Shown one piece after another: positions 1-16,665 of a DNA stretch of 64,000 nt. How positions within the stretch are numbered: position 1 is the first letter of the stretch; every line of letters starts with the position of its first letter. Below the pieces are notes generated by a model, which ran no database searches, was not told the DNA's origin, and saw only the letters and a list, made by a program, of their open reading frames with translations. This stretch comes from Hyperoplus lanceolatus (taxonomy: Eukaryota; Chordata; Actinopteri; Uranoscopiformes; Ammodytidae): assembly GCA_026929865.2 (NCBI GenBank), contig CM049402.1, positions 14,923,501 through 14,987,500 of the forward strand, given 5' to 3'. The translations under genes and the position numbers were made by a program.

Positions 1-140
1 TACGAGCTTCTGACAGAAAGAGCCACATTTAACAGACAGATGTCTGAATCATTCATCACTGCTCACACCCTCATCATTGCGGCTTTTGGAGGAAAACTTA
101 AAAGAATATTCTAAGAGAAATAAATTATGCAAAAGACCAA

Positions 141-1406
141 GGACCTCATTTATAAAGCTTGCGGCGCACAAAAACCTTGCGTAGACGGACAGAAATGTGC
201 GGGGAAATGTGCGGTGACAAACGTTGGTATTTATAAAAACATTCTTTGCGGAGAAGTGTGCGTATTCCCACGCCAACTTTCGACCATGCGTAGAGCTACC
301 GCAAGGTTTTCCTGACTCGGGGAATCAGCGACACTCAATGGCAACACCACGAAATAAAGCTCAGTCATCAGAAAAACCCAGACAAATGATGCTTGGCACC
401 CAATATATTTAGTCAATAAAATGTATAAGCTTACCTATAGTTGCGAATATATGGCTACTGTAGTCTATGGCATGCAGTTGTGATGTAGGTTGAATTACTT
501 ATCAAGTAGCCTAGGTCTACATGTTTTGGTTATATCTTATACGTTGAATCTTATAACGCTACTCTCTAATAATAGCCTATCCTATACATCGGGAGGTGTT
601 TCCATGAGTGGCCAGCGGGAGAGCAAATTTTAAGAGGTGTGTAAAAAGTAGTTTTGTACAAAGTTAAGCCCAACAGATATTAATTAAAACTGTAGGCCTA
701 TATTTCGTTAGATAAAATCATGTTATGAATTTAGCAAATCATTACACGCATCTCTTTCCCATAACAATTCACCCTGGAAGATATAACTATAATCTGACGT
801 TGTTGGAAATGTGTGGATCTCACGGGAGATAAACAATGCTCTCGAATAGACTATAGGCATTGTTTCACTTGTCACACCATTTTATATAGGCCTACATATA
901 GTAATACAGATACGCTAATACGTGATATTGCATACAGCACAAAGGTGGGCGAAACTGCTTTACAAAGACTATAACGACTGTGCCAATCATGATATGTGAT
1001 AAGCGTGTGTGTGTGTGTGTTTGTGTGACAGTTACTGCAGCACATGCACGTCACAGGCTTTCTTCCGTCCTTCCAGCCGCTTTCTTTGCGGCCGGTTGCC
1101 TCCCTTTTCTCCTCATGTCAGTCACAATGCCTTGCTTAAGAGTGTCATCATATTCAGGAGATATTCAGCATTCGCCATGTATGGTAGATTGTGGGATGAA
1201 ACTGGGAGGTGAAGTGGGAGGACACGGGTTGGAGATCGTCTGCGCACAATTCACGGCAGGTGGGTATTTATAAAGGGAAGATTGTGTGCAAGTGTGCGCC
1301 GCACAGTTTTATAAATCTGATTATTTTTTTGCGCAGCACATTTTTGGCTTTGTGCGGACGCAATGTTTTAGGATGGTTTCTACGCACACCGTTATAAATG
1401 AGGCCC
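141..1406. mobile_element. TIR-flanked non-autonomous DNA element
   Basis: The left end reads ggacctcatttataa and the right end reads ttataaatgaggccc, so the ends form an imperfect inverted repeat of about 15 bp. The trinucleotide caa flanks both ends (138-140 and 1407-1409), a possible 3-bp target duplication. The interior has no transposase-like reading frame and contains a short (GT)n run near 1006-1024 and CpG-rich tgcgc motifs close to both ends. It is probably a Harbinger-like MITE relic; the superfamily is inferred, not proven. Confidence 0.5.
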
Positions 1407-2068
1407 CAAGACTCTTATGATATGCAATGCAATGCCGGAGACAAAGGCATAATAATACTGGTCTCTGAGGTTGGGGTGACATCAGGCTGAAACAGGAGAT
1501 AGGCAATGGTCAATTTACCTCACACTCAAATGACGAAATAAAGTCATACGATTGAAACATTTAATTTTGCTCATCAACAGAAAATATATCAACTAATTTA
1601 TTGGTGGCTTAATTGTTCAAAGGGTATTCGTAAAAACCAAAATGCAGAACAGTTTCTGTTCTCAAAACGTGAGGATTTTCTGCTTTCTTTATTTTGATAT
1701 CATAATGAATTAAAGGTGCTCAGTAGATCTACAAACAACTCTTTTACAGCGCATCTTTGAACTGAACTGGCTTTACTGAATCAACATCGTCACTGACCAA
1801 GTCAGGAGCTGTTAGCAGTGGGGAGCCCTGTACTGGGAACTTAGCCTCAGCCTCAAATGCTTGAATACAGCGAAAGTACCCGATAGCTCAATTATAATGG
1901 GCTGCTGTGCTAGTCCCCATTGTGTGCATTACTTGTATAGGTCAAATTTGCACTGGGCTGAAAGAGACAGCTTGAACTAGCAACTGCCTGAATGTACTAT
2001 TGAAATGAAGACAGAATCAGCAGTTAGTGTCTTGGCTGTATGGATGACTATGTGTTTACTTACTGTTG

Positions 2069-2521
2069 TCGGTCACCTATTATGCATAATGCTCTTTTTC
2101 AAGGTTTTTCAACATTTATATGGGTCCCATGTGTCTCTAGTAACTTACAAAGTATGAGAAAAAAAACTCCCTCTTTTTCTCCACCTCCACCTTTTTGAAA
2201 ACCTTAGTTATGATGTCATAAGGGGATAAGCCACTCCCCTTTTACCAACTTAACTTACCACCACCTCCATCTTTGATACACACATCCCCGGATCTAACTG
2301 GAAGTTAGATTCAAACCGGTAGTTAGAGAAGACTGGGCTTTTTGGAAGGCAGGGCATTAAGAGACATGCTCTCAAATGAAGCTTTTCAGAAAAATGCTGA
2401 AAAGAGGAGATTCAGCAATGGCACTGAGAAAAATAAAAGGTAACTTTGGAATGTACACCATTAAAAAGTTCTCATAGAAAACCAAATTACATTTTGAACC
2501 TGAAAATGAGCACAATACCAC
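2069..2521. mobile_element. Degenerate MITE of the ttaaaggtccc(at)attatgc type
   Basis: The left part reads ggtcacctattatgcataatgctc and the right part contains gaacctgaaaatgagcacaata, the inverted counterpart in a degraded form. The same general terminal pattern recurs at 2913-3477 and 37951-38454. No coding potential is seen. Borders are approximate. Confidence 0.35.
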
Positions 2522-2912
2522 AGAGTAGAAATACTGTTACAAATAAATGTAGCGGAAAAAAAAGTATCATATATACAACTTAGTTCATTTTACCTTTGGC
2601 CCTAAATGGAATTACTCAAGTTAAGTACGAGTACCTCAACATTATGTCTTAGTATAGTACTTAGGTAAATGTAATTGGCTACGTTCCACCACTGAAATGA
2701 AATATGCTTTTTAATCAGACTGTTTGTCTGACAGAAATGTAATATGAAGATATCACCTGCGGTGGGAAATTGTGAGGGGCTATTTGTCATTATTTTCTGA
2801 CATTTTATAGTCTGAACATTTAATTGTTAAACTGATTGATGATGCTCAAAATGATCAATTGATTGAATATACTGCACCTTTATGAAATCAAAAAACAGAT
2901 AGAGAAAATACC

Positions 2913-3477
2913 TTAAAGATCTCCTATTATACTACTTTTCTGGTCTTAATTTCTTGTTAAAAACTGCTATAGAGCAACCTGTCACGAATCACATCACAAA
3001 AAACCATGTAGATTTTCGGGACACTCTTCCTCTCACCCTAGCGAGCACAGCAGTCTCTCTCTACACTAGGCTCTGTGCTTCTCCGCCCCCTCCCCCTCCC
3101 TCCTGCAAACCCCACTCCGCTGTGATTGGTTACCTTCGTTCCGGAAAACAATTTCAGCAGCGTGCGGGGAGTTTTGAGAGCAGGAAGGTGGGGGCATGGC
3201 CGGAGCTTGCCTGAGCAGCACGTTACCATACATGGAAAAATCCGGAATCGTGACGACGCGATGGCAGGAAATTTGAACCGATTTGAACACGTGATTTCTC
3301 GACCGGCTGCCCTACTGTTTAGCGCTCTGCACAGCCACCCCAGACGGTCAGCAGGGAATACGTCTAAATGCATGTACGTAATTATTTGATACGCTAGTAT
3401 AGTTAAACATGACTATAAATCATTATAACAACGTTTATAGGTCATAAATGTCGAAAAATATAATAGGTCCACTTTAA
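2913..3477. mobile_element. MITE with ttaaag...cctattata termini
   Basis: The left terminus is ttaaagatctcctattata and the right terminus, read on the other strand, is ttaaagtggacctattata; they match at most positions. The 565-bp interior is GC-rich and holds only chance open frames. The element is related in its ends to those at 2069-2521 and 37951-38454. The ttaa at each end may be the target duplication. Confidence 0.6.
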
Positions 3478-7411
<3,934 letters not shown>

Positions 7412-7419
7412 TATCTTAC

Positions 7420-7542
7420 CTGTCCCAGGATGGGTCCTAGTGGGGGTCCAGGGGCTGCTTGTCCTGATCTCACTATGGCCCGGATTACATTGCCTACATC
7501 CAATTTCTTCACAGCCTTGGCGGCCTTGGAGATCTTTGACAT
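7420..7542 (-). CDS. mrpl11: Mitochondrial ribosomal protein L11, first coding exon (partial gene)
   Basis: This exon encodes the first 41 residues of uL11m, a large-subunit mitoribosomal protein at the L7/L12 stalk base. The segment [13 protein letters not shown] is followed by the hallmark uL11 stretch [13 protein letters not shown], which ends exactly at a consensus donor (CAG|GTAAGA on the minus strand), phase 0. The start is the ATG at 7542: upstream in the same frame the sequence loses all resemblance to the family. The remaining roughly 150 residues of L11 should follow at lower coordinates, but I found no matching exon between 1 and 7419, so they are either beyond the left edge or missed as short exons. 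Cytosolic L12 (rpl12) was considered and excluded by the N-terminal sequence. Identity is from family knowledge; only one exon supports it. Confidence 0.82.
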
Positions 7543-10500
7543 CCTGGTCCGTGTGGAATTCCTCAAATCTGCCTCCGACTCAACTGTGCATCCATCAACT
7601 GAAAAAACGCAGAAGAAAAGCAAAACAAATTGGTCTTTCAAGAATACACAACTGCAACAAATCATTTACACGCCCTGGCTCATTAAAACATCATACGCTC
7701 AGATCAATACTTATACCCTCAGGCCTATAGCCCGTGCCTTTCCATTCTGCAGCGGGTGAGTAATTAAAAAAAATCTTTGCTTTCGATCGGGGCCACTTTC
7801 CTAGAGGTGTTGGCGGTGTGTGGATCAGCAGCTGAGTGAGAAGCCCGCCATGTTGAAGAGCCTGAGAGCTGGCAGGATTTAAACTTCTCCCTGAAAAGTC
7901 ATGGGATGAATGCAAAACAACTCCCATGGCCTCACCTCTGTTTGGAAAGGCGTTGCCAACAAAGTCACTGTCCCGGAGCAGACCTTCATCTGCGTCAGTG
8001 AAGGTCAAGTGTCAAGGGCGGATGAGGAGGAGGGATAAGTAACAATACTAATACAGCGAGTGCAGGTGGAAATGTCATCTCCATGTATAAGAAAACAAAG
8101 AGGGGTCGGCTTTTTCCTTCCACCTTAAAATGCATTTGCTAAATTAGAAGTCAATTAGAGGAGTGGGGAGAGTAGCCTGAACTCACGGCCATTCCCTAGG
8201 GGCAGCAGAAAACATGAAAGTAGGCCTATAATCCTCTACTGGAAAAAAAAGGGATACTGACACAACTATAACGTAATAATAATAATAATAAATAAAAATA
8301 AAAATAAGGAAACAAGATCAATGACTGGTGCTTAGGGACAAAAACACGTTTTAAGGTTGAGGCTGGTAATTCAGGAGAACCGTGAATTCAACACAAATAA
8401 GAACTTGGGGGGAGAGAAGAAGTTCAGCAATGATTCGTTGTAGGCAACAGAGGGTATCCAATTAGATCAACTGGAGAGACAGAATCAAAAAGATATACGA
8501 GACCTCATGCTGCTTTACAGCAACGTAAAGGGGAGAAACTGCTCCCATGGAAAGTTGTTATTCTATCTGGACTAGTGATTATCCAGCAGCCGTAGAAGTG
8601 AAACCACCATGAGGCAATATTCATAAGGGCACTGAGGTGATACCCATAGTGCAGACTCCAAATAGAATCTGTATAGTTTGAATGCCCTTAATAGCTGTCT
8701 TTACAATCTAACTAGCGCACACTGCTACTTTTCAGAGGTCAATTTCACGCTACTCACCTAATGTGTTCAGCTACCTCATTGAAGAAAAATAGTGCGGCAG
8801 CTCAGATCAATTCTGGAGCCAGTTGGAAAATGCAGGGACCAGTATGCATTAAATGTGAAGTGAGACAATCTTCTTCTTTTATCAAACAATGACAGAGAGA
8901 CTCATGAATTCTTTGCTAGCAAGCTCCAGAGAAATGATTGAAACTGCAGTGGGGGGGGGGGGGGGGGGGTGAAACTGCTTCTACAAAGAAACATCAACTA
9001 ATAAAATGACATACTGTATGTCTAGAGAGACGGGGTTTAACTGGGGCTTTGTGTCTGCGAGAGAAAAAACAATAAGGGCCAGCATCAAATATTGGGTTTA
9101 ATTGTAATTTGGGGCAAGGGGAATAGCAGTTCTCAGAGTAGGGAAATGACAACGTTATGCTTTAATGCACCGCAACTCCAATCTCTGTTGGGGAGTATGA
9201 ATAATACAACCGCAGTTCCCTCGCAAAATGAAATCACTCATCACAAGGCCAAGCAGTTAACGCTGAAGAAGAATTGACCTACATAAGGCATCACAACTGC
9301 ACTGACAGTATGTTCCGCACAGCTGAATTTACATTAGATTGAAAGAAGAAAGAAGCATTAACTGTGCGGCAGCCGCAGGCAACATGGTTTAAGGCTGTAA
9401 CAATAAGCCTCAATCAGAGCTGGGTTAATGTTTTCCTGCGAATAATCAAATCAAAGCCGCAGTAATTTAAAAGGAAGAGAGACTTTGAGCTGCTCTTTAG
9501 GGCTGAATATTACATTCCTGAGGCAATTACCGGCAACAGCGCTGTCGATAACAAGGGGTACACAGAAAGAGCTATTTGTTTTGGCCGTGTGGAGCTGCAA
9601 TGTTAAAAGCACAGTGTTAAAACATGCTTAATACATTACATGCCACAAAGCAAGCATTAAATTGCCACCTAACAAAAAGCGAAGTGAGGTGAGCTATGAA
9701 AAAGTCAAAAAAAAAAAAAAAAGTATCGGAAAAGTTGGAAATGTTCTTCAAATTGTCTAAATTGCTGTTGCACCTAACAATGTAATCCCCCTTCCAGACA
9801 TTTCAAATGAAATGCATTTCTGGGGCTCACACCTATTACCCTAAGGATTTGGCATCAAGTCTCTGGTTATCGATTCTGGCTAATACATCACCAATCAATT
9901 CAAAAACCCATACTCTACACACTCAACTGATTCTTGGCCTACCTGTAATCCTGTATAGGAAAACTAGATAAGCTCACTTCTCTCCTGCTGCCTGCCTTTG
10001 ACGGACATGAACATGGTCAATAAAAATGAGAAAGCAGGAGGCGGCCGGAGAAAAAAATCCACCTTTCTTCATGACAATGTGCCAGTCAATGTAAAACTAT
10101 AGTGAAAATGCAAAAACTCAGAGTTTTTATTATCTGTTCATTATAACATGTCAGAACATTTCGGAGGATCACAGAACTGTAAAAGTATCTTCTGCTAAAA
10201 TAAAAAGATGACTGCACCTCAATGATACAGCTGACTTTCATTGAAGAAATTAATCAGTTTGCTATATAAAAATGGAGGGTTTAATTGCCCCAGTGAGGCA
10301 CACCGCTGTTTGTTTTAAAGGCCAGTAGGCTCTCTTTAGTTTCCATTAAGAAAACATGCCAAACAGAAGCCCTCAGTAATAATTCTACTATAGGCTATCT
10401 GTTCAAGTCAAGGTTACAAATATTTGAACCTTGAGTCTAAAATGACATTCTTGAAAAATGGAAGACACAGCCTAGCCTTTAAGGATTGCTTTGATTAGGA

Positions 10501-13327
10501 AATTCCCCCTTGCTTTGAATAATACAGACTTTGTACCAGCCTGGAGGATATAATGTCTTCTTATTCTCTTTTCATATAATTTCCCTGCAGTCTGATGAAA
10601 TGAACAAGCTGAATACTAATTGATTTCTAAGTGGGATCAGAGTTTGTACACCATCAACACAGAATCAGGTCTGGTTCGATTCCCTTTGTTATCAGTCGTC
10701 TCATCTTCACATCTCTGCCAAATTAGAAGATGAGCGGAAGTCAAAATGTTTTCTAATAACACAGATCCTGCTTGGCTGGGTGAAAAGATGATTATCTATC
10801 AAAGGAGAGATAAAAAATGCATTTGAGTATGAATGCAGTGTTAACCTTTAAAAGCCCCTTTCACACTTTGGTTCTATCGGAGCACCTTTATGTGGTTGGT
10901 TTATGTTTCTCTACAGCTGCTCCCAACGTCCTTACTAAAGCATCCTTTGTAGGATTGCTGACTTGTGCTTACCAGGGTTAATACCAACATGTGTACCCAT
11001 TACTTTGGTTCATGTGGTGTCCGATTAAAAAAAAGTAATAAAAGTGAAATTGTTGCTCGTTGTCACCTTGAATGTAAGCTAAGCTTGTCAACCTTGTTGT
11101 TAAATTTTTTTTGATTTGGCATTTTCAATGCTTCATTTATAGTGCAGAGAGACGAGGACGAAATGGGCAGAGAGGGGAATGACATGCAGAGAACCGACCA
11201 TGGACTCAAAATGGGTCCACTGCGAGGACAAAGCCTCATAAATAAAACCTTGATGGTGACTGAATGGAATTTCATGATAATAAGTACAGATGTCGATGTT
11301 CCTATCCTTACTCATTTGGTTTTGACTAAATACCTGCAAAACTAATAACATTCCCATCATCCTCAGGTGTACTTTGTGTTCAGTGCTCACACGCAAATCT
11401 ATGATGATCAACACTATTCTAAACCCACATCCACTTATCCCCTACTTTCAGGTTGTAACAAATCAAACATATACAGATACTGTATAGAACTTACAAAATG
11501 TCCCTCTCCAAAAAAATGTTGCAGCCCAATCTATAGTATCCATCCAAACGGCTGTGCTACCATGATGTAATGTGATAGAGGATTGTACTCATGTTACCCA
11601 CCCTTTTTTCTGAAACAGTGAAGCAATCTTTTATATCGTTTGCATTTACACACTGCCCTAGTTTCCCGTGAGTTTCGATAGCATTTATTTACACAGCTTA
11701 TAGCTGATAGTTTCCAGCAATGATAGGATCATTTGACTTGATATAATACATTTTCGCTAACAAGCTTCTATCCTAGGTTATGTTTGGAATGCGAGATCCA
11801 TTACTTGATACATTATTTCTTGTCCTGAGGTTCTAATTTTTTTAATGCTCTGATAAGAATTGTCGTATTCCTATTCTGGTCTCATCACTCTGTCTAGGCA
11901 ATAAAAGTCATTCTGTTTCCATCTCTTCAAACAGATAAAAAGCTGTCAGAGGCCCTTTCCAAACCGAAACCATGATAAGTATTCTGTGAAATTAAAAAGG
12001 AAAGGGGCCAAATTCATTCTTATCTTCCAGCGGCATGAAAACCAGCTCTAACAATTGCTTTTTAGTCAACTCTTAGTGTGGCAGTCCATCTAGTGGTGGC
12101 ATTCTCCTTTACATTTGAAGACAAAAAACTATTATTAGCTGAGGATTATTTCACAGCATGATAGCGGTACACTCGAGTCACTTATGTGTGTGTCTTCTGA
12201 GATGGCCGTAGACGTAGACTCCAAACACATTTCAGATAGACCAGGGAAAAAAGGCCCTGGAGACAAGCTGTAGTCCCTGGATACTACTAAAACAGCACAC
12301 ACATTACAATTGTAATTGCAACTCCCACGTTTCTGTACATCTTTGCAACAAGGTTTACATAACATATTAGTGCCACAAAGAATGACTGCTGTCCTTGACT
12401 ACATGAGATGATTACATTTCTGTTAAAAGCAGAATAAACAGCACAGTAGGAACTCTGGGATGCAGTGTTTATTTAGATGGCACCACGTTATGAATTAGGA
12501 GCTACAGATTAACTGTAATCAATGAGCCTAATGCAGAGAGCACTGCAATGTGATGATCATTAGCCACACAAGACACACCGATTGGATTAAGTGATAACAG
12601 CAGCTATAAAGTTATAGAGAGTCAGTCATATGCCAATGCTGCTCTGCCACATTAGTATTCATCCCATCAAACCCCGGCCCCTGGAGCTATTGATTGCTGA
12701 ATGCCAAGTCCTAAAGGCCAGTCAAATAAAGCAAAGAACTCAAGAAGAGTTGCAATGATCCCACAAGACTGAAAAAGGGGAACTTGCAAGACACAATTTA
12801 AACGACATCTGAATTAATCAACTTGTATCATCTCCACCTGAGCTGTGAGCTAATCTGTGCCCTTCAGGATAAACAACTCTTCATTTCTGCACTTTGACAA
12901 TAGATTAATTTTTCATCAAATAGCCTGATGTAACATCAAATCTCATTAGTTTTAAAGTACAAAATAAGCAGTAAGCCGCAAGAACTGCTTTTCAAATTTC
13001 AGTGTGCAAGTATCTTGGAAAAATATCGTTGGATGAAAGAAAAACCAGCATTAGATATCTCATCTGTTGTCCTAACTGTGCAGACAGGAAATTAAATGGT
13101 GCGAAAATATTCATCAAAACTGGAAGGTGAGCTTCATACATGAATTTCATGTTTCAATTTTGACATAATGGAACACTCAACTGACTGGTTTCTGCCATCA
13201 TTGTTGTCTAATACTACCTGGGCAGTGGGAAATAATTACTCTATAAAGGCATATATTTAAAAAACATAAAGAAATGAACAGTTACATTTGTGAAATACGT
13301 AGTACTGAACAGGACATTTTAATGCAG
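7543..13327. other. Transposon-poor non-coding stretch upstream of mrpl11
   Basis: Nearly 6 kb with no identifiable TIR element, SINE or LINE fragment, no coding exon and few simple repeats (G-run 8951-8969, A-run near 9706-9722). The immediate upstream part (7543-7750) should hold the mrpl11 5' UTR and promoter, but no clear TATA or CCAAT box was identified. Blocks around 9300-9700, 10300-10800 and 12440-12900 look like unique, non-degenerate AT-rich sequence of the kind seen in conserved non-coding elements. That is an impression only and would need a cross-species alignment. Confidence 0.4.
8951..8969. repeat. Poly-G run
   Basis: Nineteen consecutive G residues; potentially G-quadruplex-forming and prone to sequencing or assembly error. 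Confidence 0.95.
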
Positions 13328-13800
13328 GCTGTGTTACCCATACTTCCCTGCTATTAAGTATGGAAGAAGAAATATTTAGGATGTCCAAATACATGTGGTT
13401 AGATGCAGCATGCCCTGGAAGCCGTACTAAATGTAACAAGGGCGACCGTGGCTCAGGTGGTAGAGTGGGTCGGCCAATGATCGGAGGGGCAGTTCGATTC
13501 CCACCCTGCCACTTGTGTCATGGTTGTTGTGTCCTTGGGCAAGACACTTCACCCACCTTGCCTCGTGTGAATTTGAGGTAATGGTGTGAATGTGTATGAC
13601 TGCTGTGTTTGAGGTGATGGTCGGAGGGGCCGTAAGCGCAAACATACTGTGCATACATCCAACAAGGCAAGTTTAAAGAGTGAATTTATGGTGAACTGTT
13701 GTCCCAATTGTATGCTGCTTACTGCATGCTAACTACATAGGTTTTATGTAGTATGTAGAATAGCAAAAAGAAAGAGTATAGGATTTGGAAGGCAGGGATA
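13328..13800. mobile_element. Degraded copy of the 20599-32994 TIR family, carrying a SINE
   Basis: The left portion (ggctgtgttacccatact, then atttaggatgtcc and tgtggttag) parallels the left end of the element starting at 20599. The right portion (tgtagtatgtagaatagcaa then gaaagagtataggatt) parallels its right end at about 32944-32981. A tRNA-derived SINE is inserted inside at 13442-13660. Termini are mutated, so the borders are approximate. Confidence 0.6.
13442..13660 (+). mobile_element. tRNA-derived SINE (V-SINE-like)
   Basis: The head contains a tRNA-like box A (gtggctcaggtgg) and box B (agttcgattcccacc), followed by the central motif tgtccttgggcaagacactt typical of V-SINEs. The 7-bp direct repeat aacaagg flanks it at 13435-13441 and 13661-13667. 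The 3' part differs from the two longer copies at 20153-20443 and 50074-50351. Confidence 0.8.
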
Positions 13801-14339
13801 ATCTCCGGTAGACAAAGTATACAACAGCAAAAGTGTTCCTGACAACTTAAAACATATCTTTGGAATTTCTTAACTGCCAATTCTAGTTATTGATATCTGT
13901 GGTGACCCGCCAGATGAAGCTTTGGATCTCGACTTTGAAAAATGAAACAGCAACTCTACCATACCCTCATTAACACCACTGAGGAGCCCTAGAGCAATGT
14001 CCTTAACCCACCATGGCTCAGAGGCCAACAGATCAGACTGTGGTTGTACAGCAGTTTTGTTGAGCCAACAGTCCAGAACCCAAAGATAATCAAATTACAA
14101 CAATGTAAGACAAGGAACTGCAATCTCCAAGAAGCTGCAACTGTCAAATGCTTGAAGAGTTACATAACCTATTTTGATAATTGATGAATTGTAAAACAAT
14201 TGATTTCCTATAAATTGAAGAATCAATTAATAAACTAATCATTTCATCTCTGATTTGAAAGAACTGTACATTTTTCTCATCTCAACAGCCAAAACCACAT
14301 GACACAACATCTAATGAGCGTCACTGAACAATTATATTT

Positions 14340-14540
14340 CTAAGCAATTGTGTGCTTCCAACAGTTTTTACTGCACTTAGCCCTGAACTCAACCTCATCC
14401 AACACCTCTGGTGTAAACTCAAATCACCAACTGGGAGCTGGGCCATATCACCTGACCTCACTAATGCAGCCAGGTTTCTAAGATATTGTGGAAAAGCCTT
14501 GCCAGAGGAGTGCAAGCTGTTTATAGAAAAATATTAAAGT
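14340..14540 (+). pseudogene. Tc1-like transposase C-terminal remnant
   Basis: Conceptual translation gives LSPELNLIQHLWCKLKS, then SPDLTNA and later KALPEECKLFIEKY. This corresponds to the last catalytic-acid region of Tc1-type transposases (SPDLNPIEHLW...), where the E of the DD34E triad has become Q. The remnant is about 60 codons and no TIRs were found around it. It is a dead fragment. Confidence 0.7.
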
Positions 14541-15372
14541 CAATGGATAATGGACAGATTTTTATTTATAATAATAATAATAATAATAGAATAATAAAAA
14601 CTGTGGCCACACAGTGCATCACATCAGTGTACTTACCTTCCCTGTTGTTAAGCTGTCACCGTCCCCTCCTCCGTCTTATGCTGTTGTGTGAAAATTGACT
14701 AGTGAGGCAGCACATACATGCCCATCACTGCAGTCTGGATTCAAACCAGGACCCTGCGCTTGAATAATGATGTTTCCCAGACAAAACTCTCCGCATGCAT
14801 TATCTCTGCTTGTCTCTATTCAAATCCCAGTGAGCTCGTATTCTTTAGTGGCTCCCATGAATTACATTTCCCTCTCGGCCCCATGTTTGAATGGAAAGAC
14901 GGATGTGTTAATCTAAAAAAGCAACACACAATGATGAATGGAGCATCAGCAGCAGAGATGGTACTTGAGAAATAAACAAATAAAAAAACAGCACTTAGTT
15001 CACTTCATCTTCTGATATATTTTGGAGGCCGGCAACATGTATTATTGGTTGTGGCTACATAGAAGCAAGTATAAGCAAGCCACATGTTTAGTATAATAGT
15101 GTGGATTCAGGATTTACAGTATATGGCCTGGGTGTAAAAAAAGCAGCAAAAAGACATTTCCCATTGCTAAAAACATCATCAGTCTTCTATATGTTGTGAA
15201 TGATTTTCATCAGCAACAACAAGTTAACCACTAAATGTGACTGGGGAGGTGGAGGGAGAAAAGCAATGCATTATTATAATCAAATCGTACACTTTATATA
15301 GTTGAATGACAGCCGGACTCGTACACAAGAATTTCACTATGCATTGCCCTAGGCAATTGTGTATGTGAGAAA
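14541..15372. other. Intergenic, nothing recognised
   Basis: Contains an (AAT)n run at about 14565-14588. No coding exon or bounded repeat was recognised. Confidence 0.4.
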
Positions 15373-16665
15373 TAATAAAGCTAACTAGAAAATCCCGCAG
15401 AGATTTTGAAAGTACGGGCCGCCCTGCGCAGGCTGCCAATCCCCGCGTGGGCGGCGCCCCGCCCGTCGGCCGGGCCCGAAAGCTTCTACGTACCTCCGGT
15501 GTGCGGGGCGTGGCCTCTCAAACTTTCTTCAGTCGGGGCTTAATAACAGCGCCCCCTAGCGGAAATTAAAAAAGCTATCCGAGAGGCTATATTGTAGAGC
15601 ATCATGAGCTGTACAAGTGTAATCAATTTCAAGTCAATCAGAGTCAGGTGACATTTGTGGCGCACCCTATGGGTTAATCTCGATAAGCTTCGAGGGCCAT
15701 GCTACCACATGACTTCTGCACATACCCAGCAAGTTTGATGATGATAGGACCTATGGTTAAGGAGTTATGGCCAATTTGTGGATAGGCCCCGCCCCTGCGT
15801 AAACGTTTTGGGCAATGGCGGCGAAAAAAATAATCATGGCTGACCCCTATTGTCCGAGAGGCTATATTGTAGAGCACCATGAGCTGTACACGTGTAAGAA
15901 ATTTCAAGTCAATCAGAGTCAGGGGGCATTTGTGGCCCCCCCTACGGGTTAATCTCGATAAGCTTTGTCGGACATGCTACCACATGACTTCTGCACATAC
16001 CCAGCAAGTTTGATGATGATAGGACCTATGGTTAAGAAGTTATGGCCAATTTGTTATTAAGCCCCGCCCCTGCGTAAACTTTTTGGTCAATGGCGGCCAT
16101 GTTTTTCAAGTTATCCTGCTAATCTTTTACGGGTATGTTTATTGTAGTCCCCCGGGGCTTCACGAGAAATTTGGTGTTGATACAGTCAAATTTCAGAAAG
16201 TTGTGGATTACACCCTGTTTTTCAGTTTATGCTAATTAGCGGGAAATATTCCCTGAAGAATTTTTATGGTCCCAGAGGCTTTTTTGTAGAGCCCCCTAAC
16301 ATACACCTGTGTGAGAAATTTCAAGGCAATTGGAGTTACGGTGTGCGGGGAATGGCCTCTCAAAGTTCTTTCAGTCGGGACTTCATAACAGCGCCCCCTA
16401 GTGGAAATTCAAAAAACGGTATAATAGCACACCCCGTGGGGTGGGGACGCACGTTGTGTGAAATTTTTGCATGTCTGCGTGTAACGGTGTGGGAGGAGTA
16501 GCAGCTAGAAATTTGAGGCAGAATAAGAAGAAGTCAGAAGAAGAAGAAGTCAGAAGAATAAGTATGGTGGAGAGTAATAATTACGGGCCCTCAGTAAACC
16601 AAGGGCCCGTACTTAATAAGTATGGTGGAGAGTAATAATTACGGGCCCGTACTTAACTAACTAAT
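15373..16665. mobile_element. Non-autonomous element with internal 275-bp direct repeats
   Basis: The ends carry opposed aagtacgggcc / gggcccgtactt motifs (near 15409, with two copies at about 16603 and 16653). Inside, a unit starting ccgagaggctatattgtag at 15579 recurs at 15854 (period 275 bp). A more diverged third copy of part of the unit lies near 16264-16400. The sentence-like block tggcctctcaaa...cagcgccccctag appears near both ends (about 15510-15560 and 16350-16402). No coding capacity was seen. Borders are approximate and superfamily is unassigned. Confidence 0.6.

Noticed and set aside
3038-3389. Overlapping open frames of 80-110 codons on both strands
   Set aside because: They lie in the GC-rich interior of a TIR-bounded MITE and show no protein resemblance.
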